DNA of 64,000 nt from Mycoemilia scoparia (GCA_027575805.1 JANBPU010000081.1:1-64000), one strand, 5' to 3'. Counted from the first letter of the stretch, positions 30,731 to 41,767 are shown. The notes: generated by a model not told the origin, from the sequence alone. Translations and numbers: made by a program.

Positions 30731-33700
30731 TTAATGCGTAACTTCCAATGACTGTTGCTTAACAAGACCAGCATAAACCCCATTTTTCTGCAACAATTCA
30801 TCATGAGTTCCCGTTTCGACAACCTGGCCACGCTGAAATACCACAATTACATCAGAATCCTGGATAGTAGACAAGCGATGAGCAATGGTTATTGTGGTTC
30901 GTCCAAGTTTGACTTTATCCAACACCGCTTGGACTGCTTTTTCCGAACTTGAATCTAAAGCTGAAGTTGCCTCGTCTAGCAACAAGAGCTTCGGATTACG
31001 AATCATTGCTCGGGCAATTGCAATTCTTTGCTTCTGTCCACCCGATAGTTGTCCACCCTTCTGGCCAGCATTGGTATCGAATCCATCAGGAAGGTTGCTG
31101 ATAAAATCATAAATATTTGCATTTCTGGCTGCGTCTTCGATTTCTTGCATTGTTGCGTTCGGCTTGCCGTATGCAATGTTTTCGGCAATGCTTAGGCCGA
31201 ATAAGACAGGCTCTTGACTGACTACAGACATGTTGTCGCGGAGTGAACGTATATTCCAGTCTCTGACATCAATGTCTTCTACAAACACTCCTCCTTCTCC
31301 ATTGGTTGTATGATTGTTGCTGTCATCACTACCGCCACTATCATTAATACCATCACTGCTGTAGCTGCTAAAATTGATGTCACTTAACTCAGCTTTACTA
31401 CTAATTCTACTACCATTTCTGACAGCAGCAGCAGCAGTGCTTGAGGGATTGTTGACATCATAGAGTCTTTGAAGAAGTGCTATAGTTGTAGATTTTCCTG
31501 ATCCACTTCCACCCACCAAGGCAATGGTTTGACCAGGCTTAGCTTCAAACGATACATTTTGAAGAATCTGAGCCTTAGGGCGAATAGGATACGAGAAATT
31601 GACATTCCGAAGCCTAGCCTTTCCATTATACGAATCAGGCAGCGCTCCATTGATGCCATCGTCAGTTCCATCAATCTTTGGTTTACGATCAAGCAACTCA
31701 TAAATCGACACAGCAGCATTAACCCCATCGGTATATGTAGATGCTTGTTGCGAAAGCATGGCCACCGCAAAGGACGAGAAAATGACCGCAAACATGATCT
31801 GGAACAAACCTTGGACTGCCAAAGTGTTTTCAATGACAAACCTCGAGCCAACAAACAGCAGCAAGGCATAGATGAACAGGATGCAGGCGTTTGAGAACCC
31901 ATACGCAAAAGCCGAGAAATAGATCGGGGGTGAGGAGGCTGGGTTTTCATCGGATCCGTATCGGTCAAATATCTGGATAAAGGTGTGTTCTCTGGTCAGG
32001 GAAGCCACAGTCTTGATGTTGGCGATGGTCTCTGAGGCAGTTTGGCCAGCCTCCTTGTGCATCCCAAGTTCACGTTTCGACGAGCCTTCGAGATTTCTAG
32101 CCAAAACGTATTGCGACAAAATGATAAATGGCAAGCATCCGACTGCTACCAAGCTCATCCGCCAATCCACAATAAATGAAATAGAAACGCCGGCTGCAAC
32201 AGATGCCAGGGAAGAAGTCAGCATCGACCAGACTACCGAGCCAAACTTGTTGATACATTCGGCCTCGGTGGCTAGTTTGGCGGCCAGACTGCCAGTCCCA
32301 TTGCCTTCATGGTCATAGAATCCTGCCTCCTGTCGAAGTAGGGCCCTGAACGTGTCATGGCGGATTTTCTGGGTCAGCTTTTCGCTGCCGATAGAAAAGA
32401 ACCCGACTCTCATAAACATGCCAATGAATTCTGAGCCCCCAAATACAAGAAACAGGAGAGAGTAAAAGAGACTTTGCTGCTGGAACTGGTCGTGGTCTTG
32501 GATGCTAAACACTACAACGAGCTTAGAGAATACGATTGAAAACAGCGGTAGTGTCGATCCTTCGACTATTGCGCCAATGGCACCGATAAAGTAACGATGA
32601 AATATACCATGCCTGTATTCCCAGAATAGTCTTAGCAATAGCCCCAAACCTCCCCGCTGGTGATCCTGTTGGTGGTGGTGGTGGTTATTATTATTAATAA
32701 GACCAGAAGAATTGGTGGCTTCTTCGCTATCCTCCTCTACTTGGGTGTAATACTTGTTTGAAGATAGCGATAATTCTTTATTGAATTTCAGGACATTCTG
32801 CAACTTTTCAACAGACATTGCTCGTTTCAATCCATCGCCAACAGAATCTGCGCCGCTATTGCCTTTGAGCATGTTATCACGACTACTACCAAATAATCCC
32901 AATTTTCTTGATCTGTTTGGGCCTGCAGTGGTTCCTCCTTCTCCCCCTGCTCTCTTGCTTCGATCCAATTCCTCATCTACCAGCCGCTGGATATCAGCTT
33001 CTTCATCGGAATATTCGCCAGTTACCTTTTCGTTGGCCATTCGGCGAAGCTCTTGCGCCTTTACCATAGCAGCGTATTCGCCATCTTGCTTGACAAGTTC
33101 ATCATGCGTTCCAGATTCAAGAACTTGGCCTTCACGAATAACATATATACGATCGGCACTGCGAATTGTGGACAATCGATGAGCGATTGTGATGGTGGTT
33201 CTGGACTTGCTCAGCTTATCCAGGGCATCCTGGACAAGCCTTTCAGACTCGGTGTCTAGCGCGGACGTGGCCTCATCAAGAAGCAATATCTTGGGGTTAC
33301 GGATAAGCGCACGAGCAATGGCAATACGTTGTTTCTGGCCGCCAGACAAGAGCGCACCACCTTCGCCAACAACAGTATCGTAGCCATCGGGGAGCCGACT
33401 GATGAATGCATGGGCATTAGCCGCCTTGGCGGCATCTATAACCTGCTCTTTGGTAGGCGGCTCATTTTCGGGATTGATAGCACCCCACACGATATTTTGG
33501 TAAATAGTCGTAGAAAACAGAACTGGCTCCTGGGTGACCATGCCCAGCTGTTGACGAAGCGACCGGACATTATATTCTTTAATATCGATGCCATCGATCA
33601 AGACCTGCCCACCATCCGGGTCGTAAAACCGCTCAACTAACCCGACAGTTGTAGACTTGCCACACCCCGACCCGCCAACAAGCGCAACCTTTTCACCCGG

Positions 33701-36310
33701 CTTAATGGCCAGACCGAAATTTCTCAAGATCGGAACATCTGGTCGAATAGGATACGAAAAGTCGATATTTCTAAACTCAATGCTTCCTTCAATAGACTTT
33801 GCGCTAATCCCTTCTTCATCATGAACCGCGTCAATAGGGGACTTCTGGGAAATAATACCATAAACACGAGACGCACATCCTCGACCCGTCGCTATGCTTG
33901 AAATATTCGGAGCAGCACTGCCCAACGACACGCCACCAAACATCAATGTAAAAAATGCAGTCAGCACTTGGTCTGGCATATACTCGCCAGCCAAAATCCT
34001 GGTTGACCCAAACCAGAACCCAACACAATAGCCACTGAAAACAAAAAACATCATCAATCCCGTGCAAATAGCACTAGTAATGCCTTTCTTTTTCCCCGCC
34101 AAATATGCTTTGCTTAGCTCCCTGTTGTATCTCTGCAACTCCCGTTCTTGGCTATTAAACGACATCACGGTTTTGATATTGCTCAAAACCTCAGTAGCGA
34201 TTGCACCTGCCCCAGCATACTGGTCTTGTCCTTTGGCAGCCCATCTGCTCAACAGAATGCTCATCACAGCAGCGGACCCAATGACCAACGGCAGAACCGC
34301 ACAAATGACTAGCGATACTTTCCAAGCATTGGTAAAAGCGATACCAATGCCGGATATAAAAGTGGCAGCCAGTTGCAAGACAAACCCGACTCTTTCGCCA
34401 ATTCCTTCTTTGAGCAACCCAATGTCACCACTGATACGGTTGGTTAGGTCGCCGGTCCGGACCTGGTCAAACCAACCTATGGGCTGGCGCAAGATAGACT
34501 GATAATATCTGGACCTTATACGCCTTATTTGTCGTTCCGATGCAATATTCCAACATAAACTCATTACGAACCCAGCTATCCAGATTCCTAGACCGATGGC
34601 AAGAAAATACCAACAGCATTTTCGAACATGCATATCTAGGTTATTTCTGGATTCAATGAGTAGCATTCCTTCACCACCACCGCCGCCGCCGCCTGAAGAA
34701 GAAGAAGATGGTGGTGGTGATGATGCCTTTTTGTTGGGATTTCCTCCGTTGGTTATGTTGACAGCCGCTTGGTAGGCAATAAAATACCCCATGGCTTTGC
34801 CAAATATCAGCAAAAGAAGAGGATTGGCGCCGCCGACAATTATCGAGGCTATTGTTCCGATTATTATCATGAATTTGTCAAGAGTATCGGCAAATTGAAA
34901 CATCTGGAGTGGCTTTATGGGTGGATAAGATTCCAGAATGCTGTTGTATTCTGGTGGTTCATCATGACTACTACTGCTACTGCTGCTACTACTACCACCA
35001 CCACCACTATTATCATTACTACTGCTGTTATTATCACCTGGTGATAATGGCGAGTCGTTGTTATTCTTGTAATCACCACTACTACAATTATTATTGTTCT
35101 TATTATTGGGCGAAGAAGAAGAAGAAGAAGAGGTGGAGCTGCTGCTGGTGGTGGTGGTAGTATTGATATTTTGTTGTTGGTGGTGATGTTTAGTTATCAC
35201 AAGATTTGAAGAAGAATCTCGTTTTTGGTCCAAATATTCGGCAACATTTCCGCTAGTAGTTGAATATTGGTTATGGCCACCATAGCCGCCACTACTACTT
35301 AAATTATCAGTATATTCGTCAGTATTTAGTTCTCCACGGCCCGCAAATGAGCTAAAACTTAATTCATCGTTAATACTAATAATCGGAGATGAAGATGGTT
35401 CTGAAATACCATTACTCTTGTTGTTGTTGTTGTTAGTAATGAAATGGTGGCTGGGTTTTGATGCTTTGGCGATGCCTCTTTCTTCGTGGGAATATGAACC
35501 AAAGCAGTTTGGATTGTCCTCCACACATCTCAACAATTGTCTTTGTTGCTGGTTGATACCAACAAAATCATGAATTTCACTACCCCCACCACCGCCACTT
35601 TGAATTCCATTGGCAATCAGGTTTTTGCCACCCAAGCATTTTGTATCTGTGGGATTGTTACTACCATCCCTACTGTCCGTTGTTTTGATTATAGCATCAT
35701 CGTTATTATCCACTATACGTCCTCCTCGACTACCACGAAAAACATTATTGCTGTTGTTGTTATTAGTATTCTTATGATGGAGAAAACGCAATAATCCACC
35801 ATCGCCATCACCACCACTACAAGTATCAGCTGGAATCATGCTCTCATAGCTCTTCTGCTGCTGCTGCTGCTGCTGTTGAACATTGGAGAAATTTCTTGCG
35901 AATGCCCTAGGACTATTATTATTATTATTATCACCATCATCTGTCAACATAAAGATACTTTCTTGAAAATTATCGTTTGATGAAACAACAGTTGCTGGGT
36001 TTATATCCAATGTTATAGGTCTTTTAGTACTAAAATGTCCATCTTTCTCCTTCTCCTCCTGCTCCTCCGCCTTGTTATTAGTGTTATTATTGTTCCTTTT
36101 AGTCCTCATAACCACAGTATCGGTATTATTATTAGTAGTGGCAGTAGTAGTATGTTGCTCGACATCAAAAGGTCGAAGTTGGAAATTTGAAGACTTTGAA
36201 GATACTTCCTTCTCTTCTTCTTCTTGATGATAATGATGAGGAGATGATAATGTAGTATAATAAGACGATGAGTTGAAAGAAAAATTGAAATTATCGTAGT
36301 TTGACTCCAT
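30731..36310 (-). CDS. Full-length ABC transporter, subfamily B (P-glycoprotein/MDR type)
   Basis: The product is 1859 residues from the ATG at 36310, with no intron, in the order TMD1-NBD1-TMD2-NBD2. Residues 1-~465 are a disordered Asn/Ser/Gln-rich extension, unusual in length for the family. TMD1 starts near FQFADTLDKFMIIIGTI (~467) and has a Gly/Ser/Pro insertion in its first external loop. NBD1: Walker A GGSGCGKST (~878), signature LSGGQKQRIAIARAL (~987), Walker B ILLLDEATSALD. TMD2 starts ~1220. NBD2: Walker A GGSGSGKST (~1600), signature LSGGQKQRIAIARAM (~1756), Walker B LLLLDEATSALD. NBD2 carries a ~70-residue Ser/Asn/Gly-rich insertion between Walker A and the Q-loop (VSQEPVLFG). All catalytic motifs are intact. 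It is likely an ATP-driven exporter of lipids, drugs or peptides at the plasma or vacuolar membrane. Confidence 0.96.
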   Translation of the reverse strand: MESNYDNFNFSFNSSSYYTTLSSPHHYHQEEEEKEVSSKSSNFQLRPFDVEQHTTTATTNNNTDTVVMRTKRNNNNTNNKAEEQEEKEKDGHFSTKRPITLDINPATVVSSNDNFQESIFMLTDDGDNNNNNSPRAFARNFSNVQQQQQQQQKSYESMIPADTCSGGDGDGGLLRFLHHKNTNNNNSNNVFRGSRGGRIVDNNDDAIIKTTDSRDGSNNPTDTKCLGGKNLIANGIQSGGGGGSEIHDFVGINQQQRQLLRCVEDNPNCFGSYSHEERGIAKASKPSHHFITNNNNNKSNGISEPSSSPIISINDELSFSSFAGRGELNTDEYTDNLSSSGGYGGHNQYSTTSGNVAEYLDQKRDSSSNLVITKHHHQQQNINTTTTTSSSSTSSSSSSSPNNKNNNNCSSGDYKNNNDSPLSPGDNNSSSNDNSGGGGSSSSSSSSSHDEPPEYNSILESYPPIKPLQMFQFADTLDKFMIIIGTIASIIVGGANPLLLLIFGKAMGYFIAYQAAVNITNGGNPNKKASSPPPSSSSSGGGGGGGEGMLLIESRNNLDMHVRKCCWYFLAIGLGIWIAGFVMSLCWNIASERQIRRIRSRYYQSILRQPIGWFDQVRTGDLTNRISGDIGLLKEGIGERVGFVLQLAATFISGIGIAFTNAWKVSLVICAVLPLVIGSAAVMSILLSRWAAKGQDQYAGAGAIATEVLSNIKTVMSFNSQERELQRYNRELSKAYLAGKKKGITSAICTGLMMFFVFSGYCVGFWFGSTRILAGEYMPDQVLTAFFTLMFGGVSLGSAAPNISSIATGRGCASRVYGIISQKSPIDAVHDEEGISAKSIEGSIEFRNIDFSYPIRPDVPILRNFGLAIKPGEKVALVGGSGCGKSTTVGLVERFYDPDGGQVLIDGIDIKEYNVRSLRQQLGMVTQEPVLFSTTIYQNIVWGAINPENEPPTKEQVIDAAKAANAHAFISRLPDGYDTVVGEGGALLSGGQKQRIAIARALIRNPKILLLDEATSALDTESERLVQDALDKLSKSRTTITIAHRLSTIRSADRIYVIREGQVLESGTHDELVKQDGEYAAMVKAQELRRMANEKVTGEYSDEEADIQRLVDEELDRSKRAGGEGGTTAGPNRSRKLGLFGSSRDNMLKGNSGADSVGDGLKRAMSVEKLQNVLKFNKELSLSSNKYYTQVEEDSEEATNSSGLINNNNHHHHQQDHQRGGLGLLLRLFWEYRHGIFHRYFIGAIGAIVEGSTLPLFSIVFSKLVVVFSIQDHDQFQQQSLFYSLLFLVFGGSEFIGMFMRVGFFSIGSEKLTQKIRHDTFRALLRQEAGFYDHEGNGTGSLAAKLATEAECINKFGSVVWSMLTSSLASVAAGVSISFIVDWRMSLVAVGCLPFIILSQYVLARNLEGSSKRELGMHKEAGQTASETIANIKTVASLTREHTFIQIFDRYGSDENPASSPPIYFSAFAYGFSNACILFIYALLLFVGSRFVIENTLAVQGLFQIMFAVIFSSFAVAMLSQQASTYTDGVNAAVSIYELLDRKPKIDGTDDGINGALPDSYNGKARLRNVNFSYPIRPKAQILQNVSFEAKPGQTIALVGGSGSGKSTTIALLQRLYDVNNPSSTAAAAVRNGSRISSKAELSDINFSSYSSDGINDSGGSDDSNNHTTNGEGGVFVEDIDVRDWNIRSLRDNMSVVSQEPVLFGLSIAENIAYGKPNATMQEIEDAARNANIYDFISNLPDGFDTNAGQKGGQLSGGQKQRIAIARAMIRNPKLLLLDEATSALDSSSEKAVQAVLDKVKLGRTTITIAHRLSTIQDSDVIVVFQRGQVVETGTHDELLQKNGVYAGLVKQQSLEVTH

Positions 36311-36857
36311 CCTTATTGGTTGCTGCTTCTTATTTTAGGGCTTTTTACTTGGTCGGTAAGCTTGGCCAAATATGGTTGCGTTTATATGGTGACGAAAGAA
36401 CAAGTAAAAAATATCGCCAATATTTATATATCTTCGTGTGTATGTACGTGGATAAATTTGGTGCTTTTTTGGTGCCTATAGTTATAGTTATTACCATTAT
36501 TATTATTATATCAAGAGAGAATTTTCAATATAGATGATTAGTTGGTAAGTTAGTGATAAAAGCATCATTTAACTTTTAACAGTAGTAATAATAACAACCA
36601 CAACAACAGTAGTAGTAGTAGTAGTAGAGAATAAGTAATAATGGTAGTAGTGGTAATAAGGAATATAAGAAAAATAAAGAGGGATGATGGGGGGAATTTA
36701 AGGATTGCAATAGTATTGATAGATAATCGCCTGGCAAGATAAATTGCCTTAATTGAAGGGGCGAGTGTTATGGACATAGACTGTAAGTTAAAACAGAACT
36801 CTCCAAACTTGCCTAAATATCTCTAATATAGAGTTGTCATAAACTAAAGATAGAATA

Positions 36858-36878
36858 TATATATATATATATATATTT
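36858..36878. repeat. (AT)n microsatellite
   Basis: A pure AT run of about ten units. Confidence 0.9.
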
Positions 36879-38154
36879 GAATACGTACAGACAGACAGAG
36901 AGTGAAAGTTTATATTGATTAAAATATGAAAAAAGAGTTTGTAAAGAGAAAAAAGATAGAGAGAGATGTATAAACTAGCGAAGCGATTAAAGGTCCTTGT
37001 CCAGCTTTAACGATAGATTGTTGAGTATATATACAACAGACAAGCATGTCTGCTGCCATTAAACACAGCGCCATTAAACATAACAACCAGATGTATTTAG
37101 GCATCATACCAGAATGACCACTCATTATATCCAAGCCATTCTCACACAGACAAAGTACATATGACAAGTCTCTCACACAAGCACGCACGCACTTGAGTTA
37201 ACATATAAAAGACCTGTGGCACAAATCATGAATAAAGATAAAAGAAAAACGGGTAACGGCAGTGATGGAATTGAGAAATAATGAATACTTGCTATTGTTG
37301 TAGTGATCTGTCTGGACACACGCACAATGTGAATAGAGAAAGCGCCATTAGTAATGTATTTTTCCAGCATCTACACAATAGTGGCAATAGTTTTGTTGAG
37401 GGGATCAAATGGTAACCAGTCAATTAGATAAATACATAATGAAATTGTTCAATATGAAGTTGGGTTGTTGTTAGATTGAGATTGTGTATAGTTCGTAAAT
37501 CAAAAATTCTTTCAATGCAGAACAACATCTGTGAGTCTGTGATGTTCTTGGACACACATAGACTTGCTTGTACCAACTTAACTCGATCTCCAATTTGGAT
37601 TTCTAAAGGATATATAGGAGGTTAGCTGTGACTGCTATATCTGAATCCTAGACAACTGATACATACCATCATTTTGCAATTGTCCAAGTTTGTTAGGTCT
37701 CGGTTATTCATCAGATCTAAAATAACAGAATCACACACCTATAATGATAGCCATAAAACAAAAGCATACAGTAGTGGCCTTTCTTAAAGTACTCTATTTA
37801 AAACCTATAATACCATAAATTTAATTGGACTCTATAACTTCAAATAACCGTGATATATACGCATCCTTCTTTTTGGAAAGAATCCATATACCCGAAAAGA
37901 ACCGTATGTATATAAATCAGTCATGAATTCTTTATCACCAATGTATATGCATTCCATCTCGCTTCTTTTTAAGTAATTGTTGGGTCTTGGACATTTAAAA
38001 CATCAATCTCTATATTCTTTATCTGCATTTTACTCAATAAACATTTATTCTCACGACTTGTCTTTTCATATTCGCACCAACTTTTTAATATACTCTCTAG
38101 ATGCTGAGCTATACATATCATCCATTTAAGATGTATTAAAGGTGTATATATGAC

Positions 38155-38290
38155 AAGATTTTACTAGCAACCAAATGCATGATAGGCAGCAATGGGCCCT
38201 CATCAGATTTTGCTCTAGCCATGAGCCAATCTATATGCAACTCCTGGGGTCCCATTTTGCCCAAAGTCCCGTGAAATTCAGCCATATACA
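38155..38290 (-). repeat. MITE family 2, copy 2
   Basis: It is in reverse orientation to copy 1. It shares TAGGCAGCAATGGGCCCTC, ATATGCAACTCCTGGGGTCC and CATTTTGCCCAAAG. The ends TATGACAAGATTTTACT and GTGAAATTCAGCCATATA are imperfect inverted repeats. Confidence 0.78.
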
Positions 38291-38562
38291 TAGCTTAAAA
38301 AGCAGAACTTGAACCCTGAATTTAGAAATAAATCAAATCAAATTCGCTATCATTACCAGTCAATCATATTATAATGCTGTACTGTGCCTGTCTAAAGCAT
38401 TTAATATTCTTGAATCTGTTTATGCTTTGATCTAGTGGTAATATTTAAATGGATCAAGAAGATGTGTGTAAAGAGATTGATGTTGCTTTTAATACTTTAA
38501 TAAATCACGCCACAGACATGAACACAACAATTGTATTTTGCAGAATCGTTTCCATAAATAAA

Positions 38563-38620
38563 CCACTTTGGTCAAGTGGTAAAGGCAGAAGCTTGCTAAG
38601 CTGTTTCACTTTGTGAGCAT
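38563..38620 (+). pseudogene. tRNA-Ser(GCT)-like 5' fragment
   Basis: The A-box-like TGGTCAAGTGG fits the polymerase III consensus exactly and is followed by AAAGGC. An anticodon-loop-like CTTGCTAAGC would carry GCT. The anticodon stem has a mismatch. No B box or T-arm follows, and there is no closing acceptor strand. It is probably a truncated tRNA or tRNA-derived relic. Confidence 0.33.
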
Positions 38621-39139
38621 AGACAATGATTACTTTTATTTTATCCAATAGTATCATAAAGCTGTATTTTTATTTGGACCTACTTCAAAAATACCTTGTT
38701 ATTTTTTCTTGCTATTTTTGTTTTACTTTTTGCACTATTGGAATTATCTATTTAAAAGTATGGAGTTTCAACATTTTTGGGTGACATTGTTTTGCTTGTC
38801 AATACATTACATGTGTTTGAAACAAAAAAATCAAGTGAAGTTCATATGAAGTTCACATAAAAATCATATGAATAATCATTTGTTTTATTTAAAATTCTGT
38901 TTGAGCTTTAGTTCGTAGCTTGTGATATGTCCATAAATTCATGCCTGGCTTTAAGTTTACAAATGTGCTCTAATGTGTCCAGCTCAAATGAACTTTACAA
39001 GTGAGATTGGTATATTTTTTCTATAGGTTGAAAATGTATTTAAAGGGACAAATTATTGCCAATTTTTAATGATTCTTTAGTTTTTTTTTGAAATAACTTT
39101 TATTTTTTTAACCAAACACCAGTCACTTTAAGCAACAAA

Positions 39140-40078
39140 ATGAACAACAGCAAGAACAACACACGACCCAAGCTCCAACGGAAAAATGCAATCATGAGAT
39201 TCGCAAAAAAGCCATCTCAACAAAGACAGCAATGTCAAGACCAAAGAATTTTTGCGCCACAACCAATAATGGCTGCTGACTATGTTCCAGAGGACTCTAT
39301 TCTCCTCAAGCAAGAAGAGCAGCCCTGCTATAGCCATCATTGCCAACCATCAACTCTCAAAACCCATTACTAGTCTAACCAAGAGCCTGAATTTTGCAAC
39401 AAACAAAAATCGGCTTTTGTAAAAACTAGTAAATATCAAGATGGAGAGTATCAGGAAATGCTACAAGAATTTCTTGATCAGCCTCCGTACAACCCTTCAT
39501 TTGGTAACAGGGAGCTGCCACTACCAATCTCAACTACAGGCATGCATCTCAACGAGCAGCATGCAGCATTGAACCCAAAAGTAGGATATGGCAATAATGG
39601 GATTGGTACTGATGAAAGTTTACTTCATCAGTCCACACAGCAAGGTGTTCGTTCAAATGGTGGTCTATCTGACTGTAACCAGCAAACAAAGTGCAATGAT
39701 CCTGTCCCACATAAGGGGCCAGAACCAAGTGCACCTCCTTTGTCTGAATATTTACGTCAGTTCACACAGCCCACCGAGCCCAAAGGTTCAATGGACTCTG
39801 GTCAATATGCACCCAGTGCACCTTGTATATGTCATAGTCCAAGTCATTTTGCTAAGGATCTTATCAGTAAAATTCCTCGTCCTCATGACGCTGAAGATGT
39901 TGATGATGCAGACTTGATGCATCAAGTGACAAAATATGTCCAATCTGGTGTCCTACCTTTTGACTCTAGTCATGATGATCCGGTCTATCCATTCAATCCT
40001 TACTTTGTATTTCCCAAGAGCTGTCCACATTGTGGTAGAAACCTTACTGGTAGCAAAGGCGATGCTAGTGGTGATTGA
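39140..40078 (+). pseudogene. Gene with PSAP motifs, interrupted by an in-frame TAG
   Basis: From the ATG at 39140 the frame runs to a TAG at 39371-39373 and continues in the same frame to a TGA at 40078. That is 313 codons with one stop. No canonical GT-AG intron removes the TAG. The N-terminal part is Lys/Arg/Gln-rich (RPKLQRKNAIMRFAKKPSQQ). The longer part has QPPYNPSF, GPEPSAPPLSEYL and YAPSAPCICHSP, giving two PSAP motifs of the kind bound by the ESCRT-I subunit Tsg101/Vps23. It ends with CPHCGRNLTG, a CxxC knuckle. No known family is recognised. It could also be two adjacent coding regions, with the second starting at the ATG at 39458. Function unknown. Confidence 0.5.
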
Positions 40079-40372
40079 AACGGCCAGAAATTATTGTAAA
40101 CAAACTCTAAGCAATAATTTTGTTGTTTATCTTTGTATATATATATATATACTGGCATTTTTTGTTATCATCAATAGCATCATTGCGCATTTTCTATTTC
40201 TTTTTCATTTCATTTTGTTTTTAGGTTTCAAATATATTTACATATTATACCCTGGAAACCATATTTGTCTTTAACCACATGTATCTTTTAAAGTCAAGTT
40301 ATATAAATTAATAGGTATTACTTTTTATCATATAAGTTAGAATATCGTAGCTATTTTTGAAGTGGACCATTT

Positions 40373-40486
40373 GAGTAATAATTTTTGAAGGGTAAATTTT
40401 GGTGACCAAAGATTATAGGGACAACCACAGCCAAATGGATGTACAGGCTTTACTAGTAGACATTCACTCTTCAAAAACTATTGCCC
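40373..40486 (+). repeat. MITE family 1, copy G
   Basis: The left end is GAGTAATAATTTTTGAAGGG and the right end CTTCAAAAACTATTGCCC. It is 114 bp, flanked by ATTT on both sides (4-bp duplication). It lies about 300 bp beyond the 3' end of the 39140 frame. Confidence 0.88.
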
Positions 40487-40502
40487 ATTTGATAATAAAT
40501 GG

Positions 40503-40576
40503 TGATCACATATTTGGCTGTGCTAGCCTCAATAATTGTTAGCCACCAAAAGCTATCCTTCAAAAAATTACGATCC
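40503..40576 (-). repeat. MITE family 1, copy H (partial, inverted)
   Basis: It lies immediately next to copy G in the opposite orientation. It shares CATATTTGGCTGTG, GTTAGCCACCAAAAG and CCTTCAAAAAATTACGATCC with the reversed consensus. The left end is missing. Confidence 0.7.
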
Positions 40577-41767
40577 ACATATTTTTCATTAATATTACCT
40601 TTAAAAAGTAAAATTGGATTCCCTTTTCACTATCCCTATTTCTCACTTTACCTTGTTGGTTGAGGTATCGGCAACCATTGTTTCCTTTATTACACTGCTT
40701 GGTTGTGGTGGTGGCTATTGTGGCTTGTATAAATACGTGTTGTGGATGATATCGGTGGTATATTCTGCCAAGTGTTTTTTTGTTTTATCGCCACCACCAT
40801 CACAGCTTTTTATATCCATAACCCTTTAGATATATCTCCGTGTGAGTGCATATGTGTGTATGTGTGACTAGCATTTGCCTCATTTTATATTTGCTTTTAT
40901 TGGTCTTGTTTCATTCTCAGCCACATTCAGACCATCTCAAGCCCACCATCATCCAAATAGCCACTGCAGCCATAGCCGAAATTTGTATTATCATTATCAT
41001 CCTCATCATCATCATCAATAGCTATTGTCTATAATAATAATAATAATAACCCACATCCCCAAATTTTCATTATGGTGGTTTCCGGTTTTTCTTTATCTAA
41101 ATCCTTTACCATCGTCTCCCCATTCCCCCCATAACTTTCTTCTTCTTCTTCTCAAATAGATAAACAAAGAAACAAACAAACAACCGGAGAGATAGATAGT
41201 TATTCAGATAAAAACAAATGAATAATAAAGATCCATTTTCGTACATGTATTGTGTGTGGCAAGCGCCCAAAGAATGAGGCAGGAGGGTGTACTGTGTTTA
41301 GCCACATTTATTTTTAATATCTCCTATTTTATTTTGTCACTTCAATTAAAAAACCAAATATGGATTTGGATTTGGATCCAAAACTCACTTTCTTAATAGT
41401 CGCATTTATACAGTTACTGGTTTACAGATTGACTCATTAACTTGCCTATCTATACCTTTCTTTAAATTTCAAAGATTCTATTCTACTTGGTTAATGACGC
41501 TTTTCCATAATCAAATCTGGCTATTCATATAAACATAAGTTGATCAGCTAGTATTTGGAAATTATGTGTATATAGATATATTATTTACAAAAACAGCACC
41601 TTTAATAATGCCTCCAAAGACATGCAAAGCATAGTACTTAATAACATCGGTGCTTGTTTCCATGGTAAAAACTCTCATGCAACTGCCAAAGATACCGAAG
41701 GTATTATATTGCGACTATCTTTATTTATGTTAAGAATAATGTGGCGACATTGCTATTGGGATTGAAT

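Larger units (their letters stand above)
36311..39139. other. 2.8-kb divergent intergenic region
   Basis: It lies between the divergent 5' ends of the ABC transporter (minus) and the broken 39140 gene (plus). It contains an (AT)n run at 36858-36878, MITE family 2 copy 2, and a tRNA-Ser-like fragment at ~38563-38620. No protein gene is supported. Confidence 0.45.

Noticed and set aside
31529..34502. Several 100-160-codon plus-strand frames opposite the ABC transporter
   Set aside because: Shadows of the conserved nucleotide-binding and membrane domains, with no independent support.
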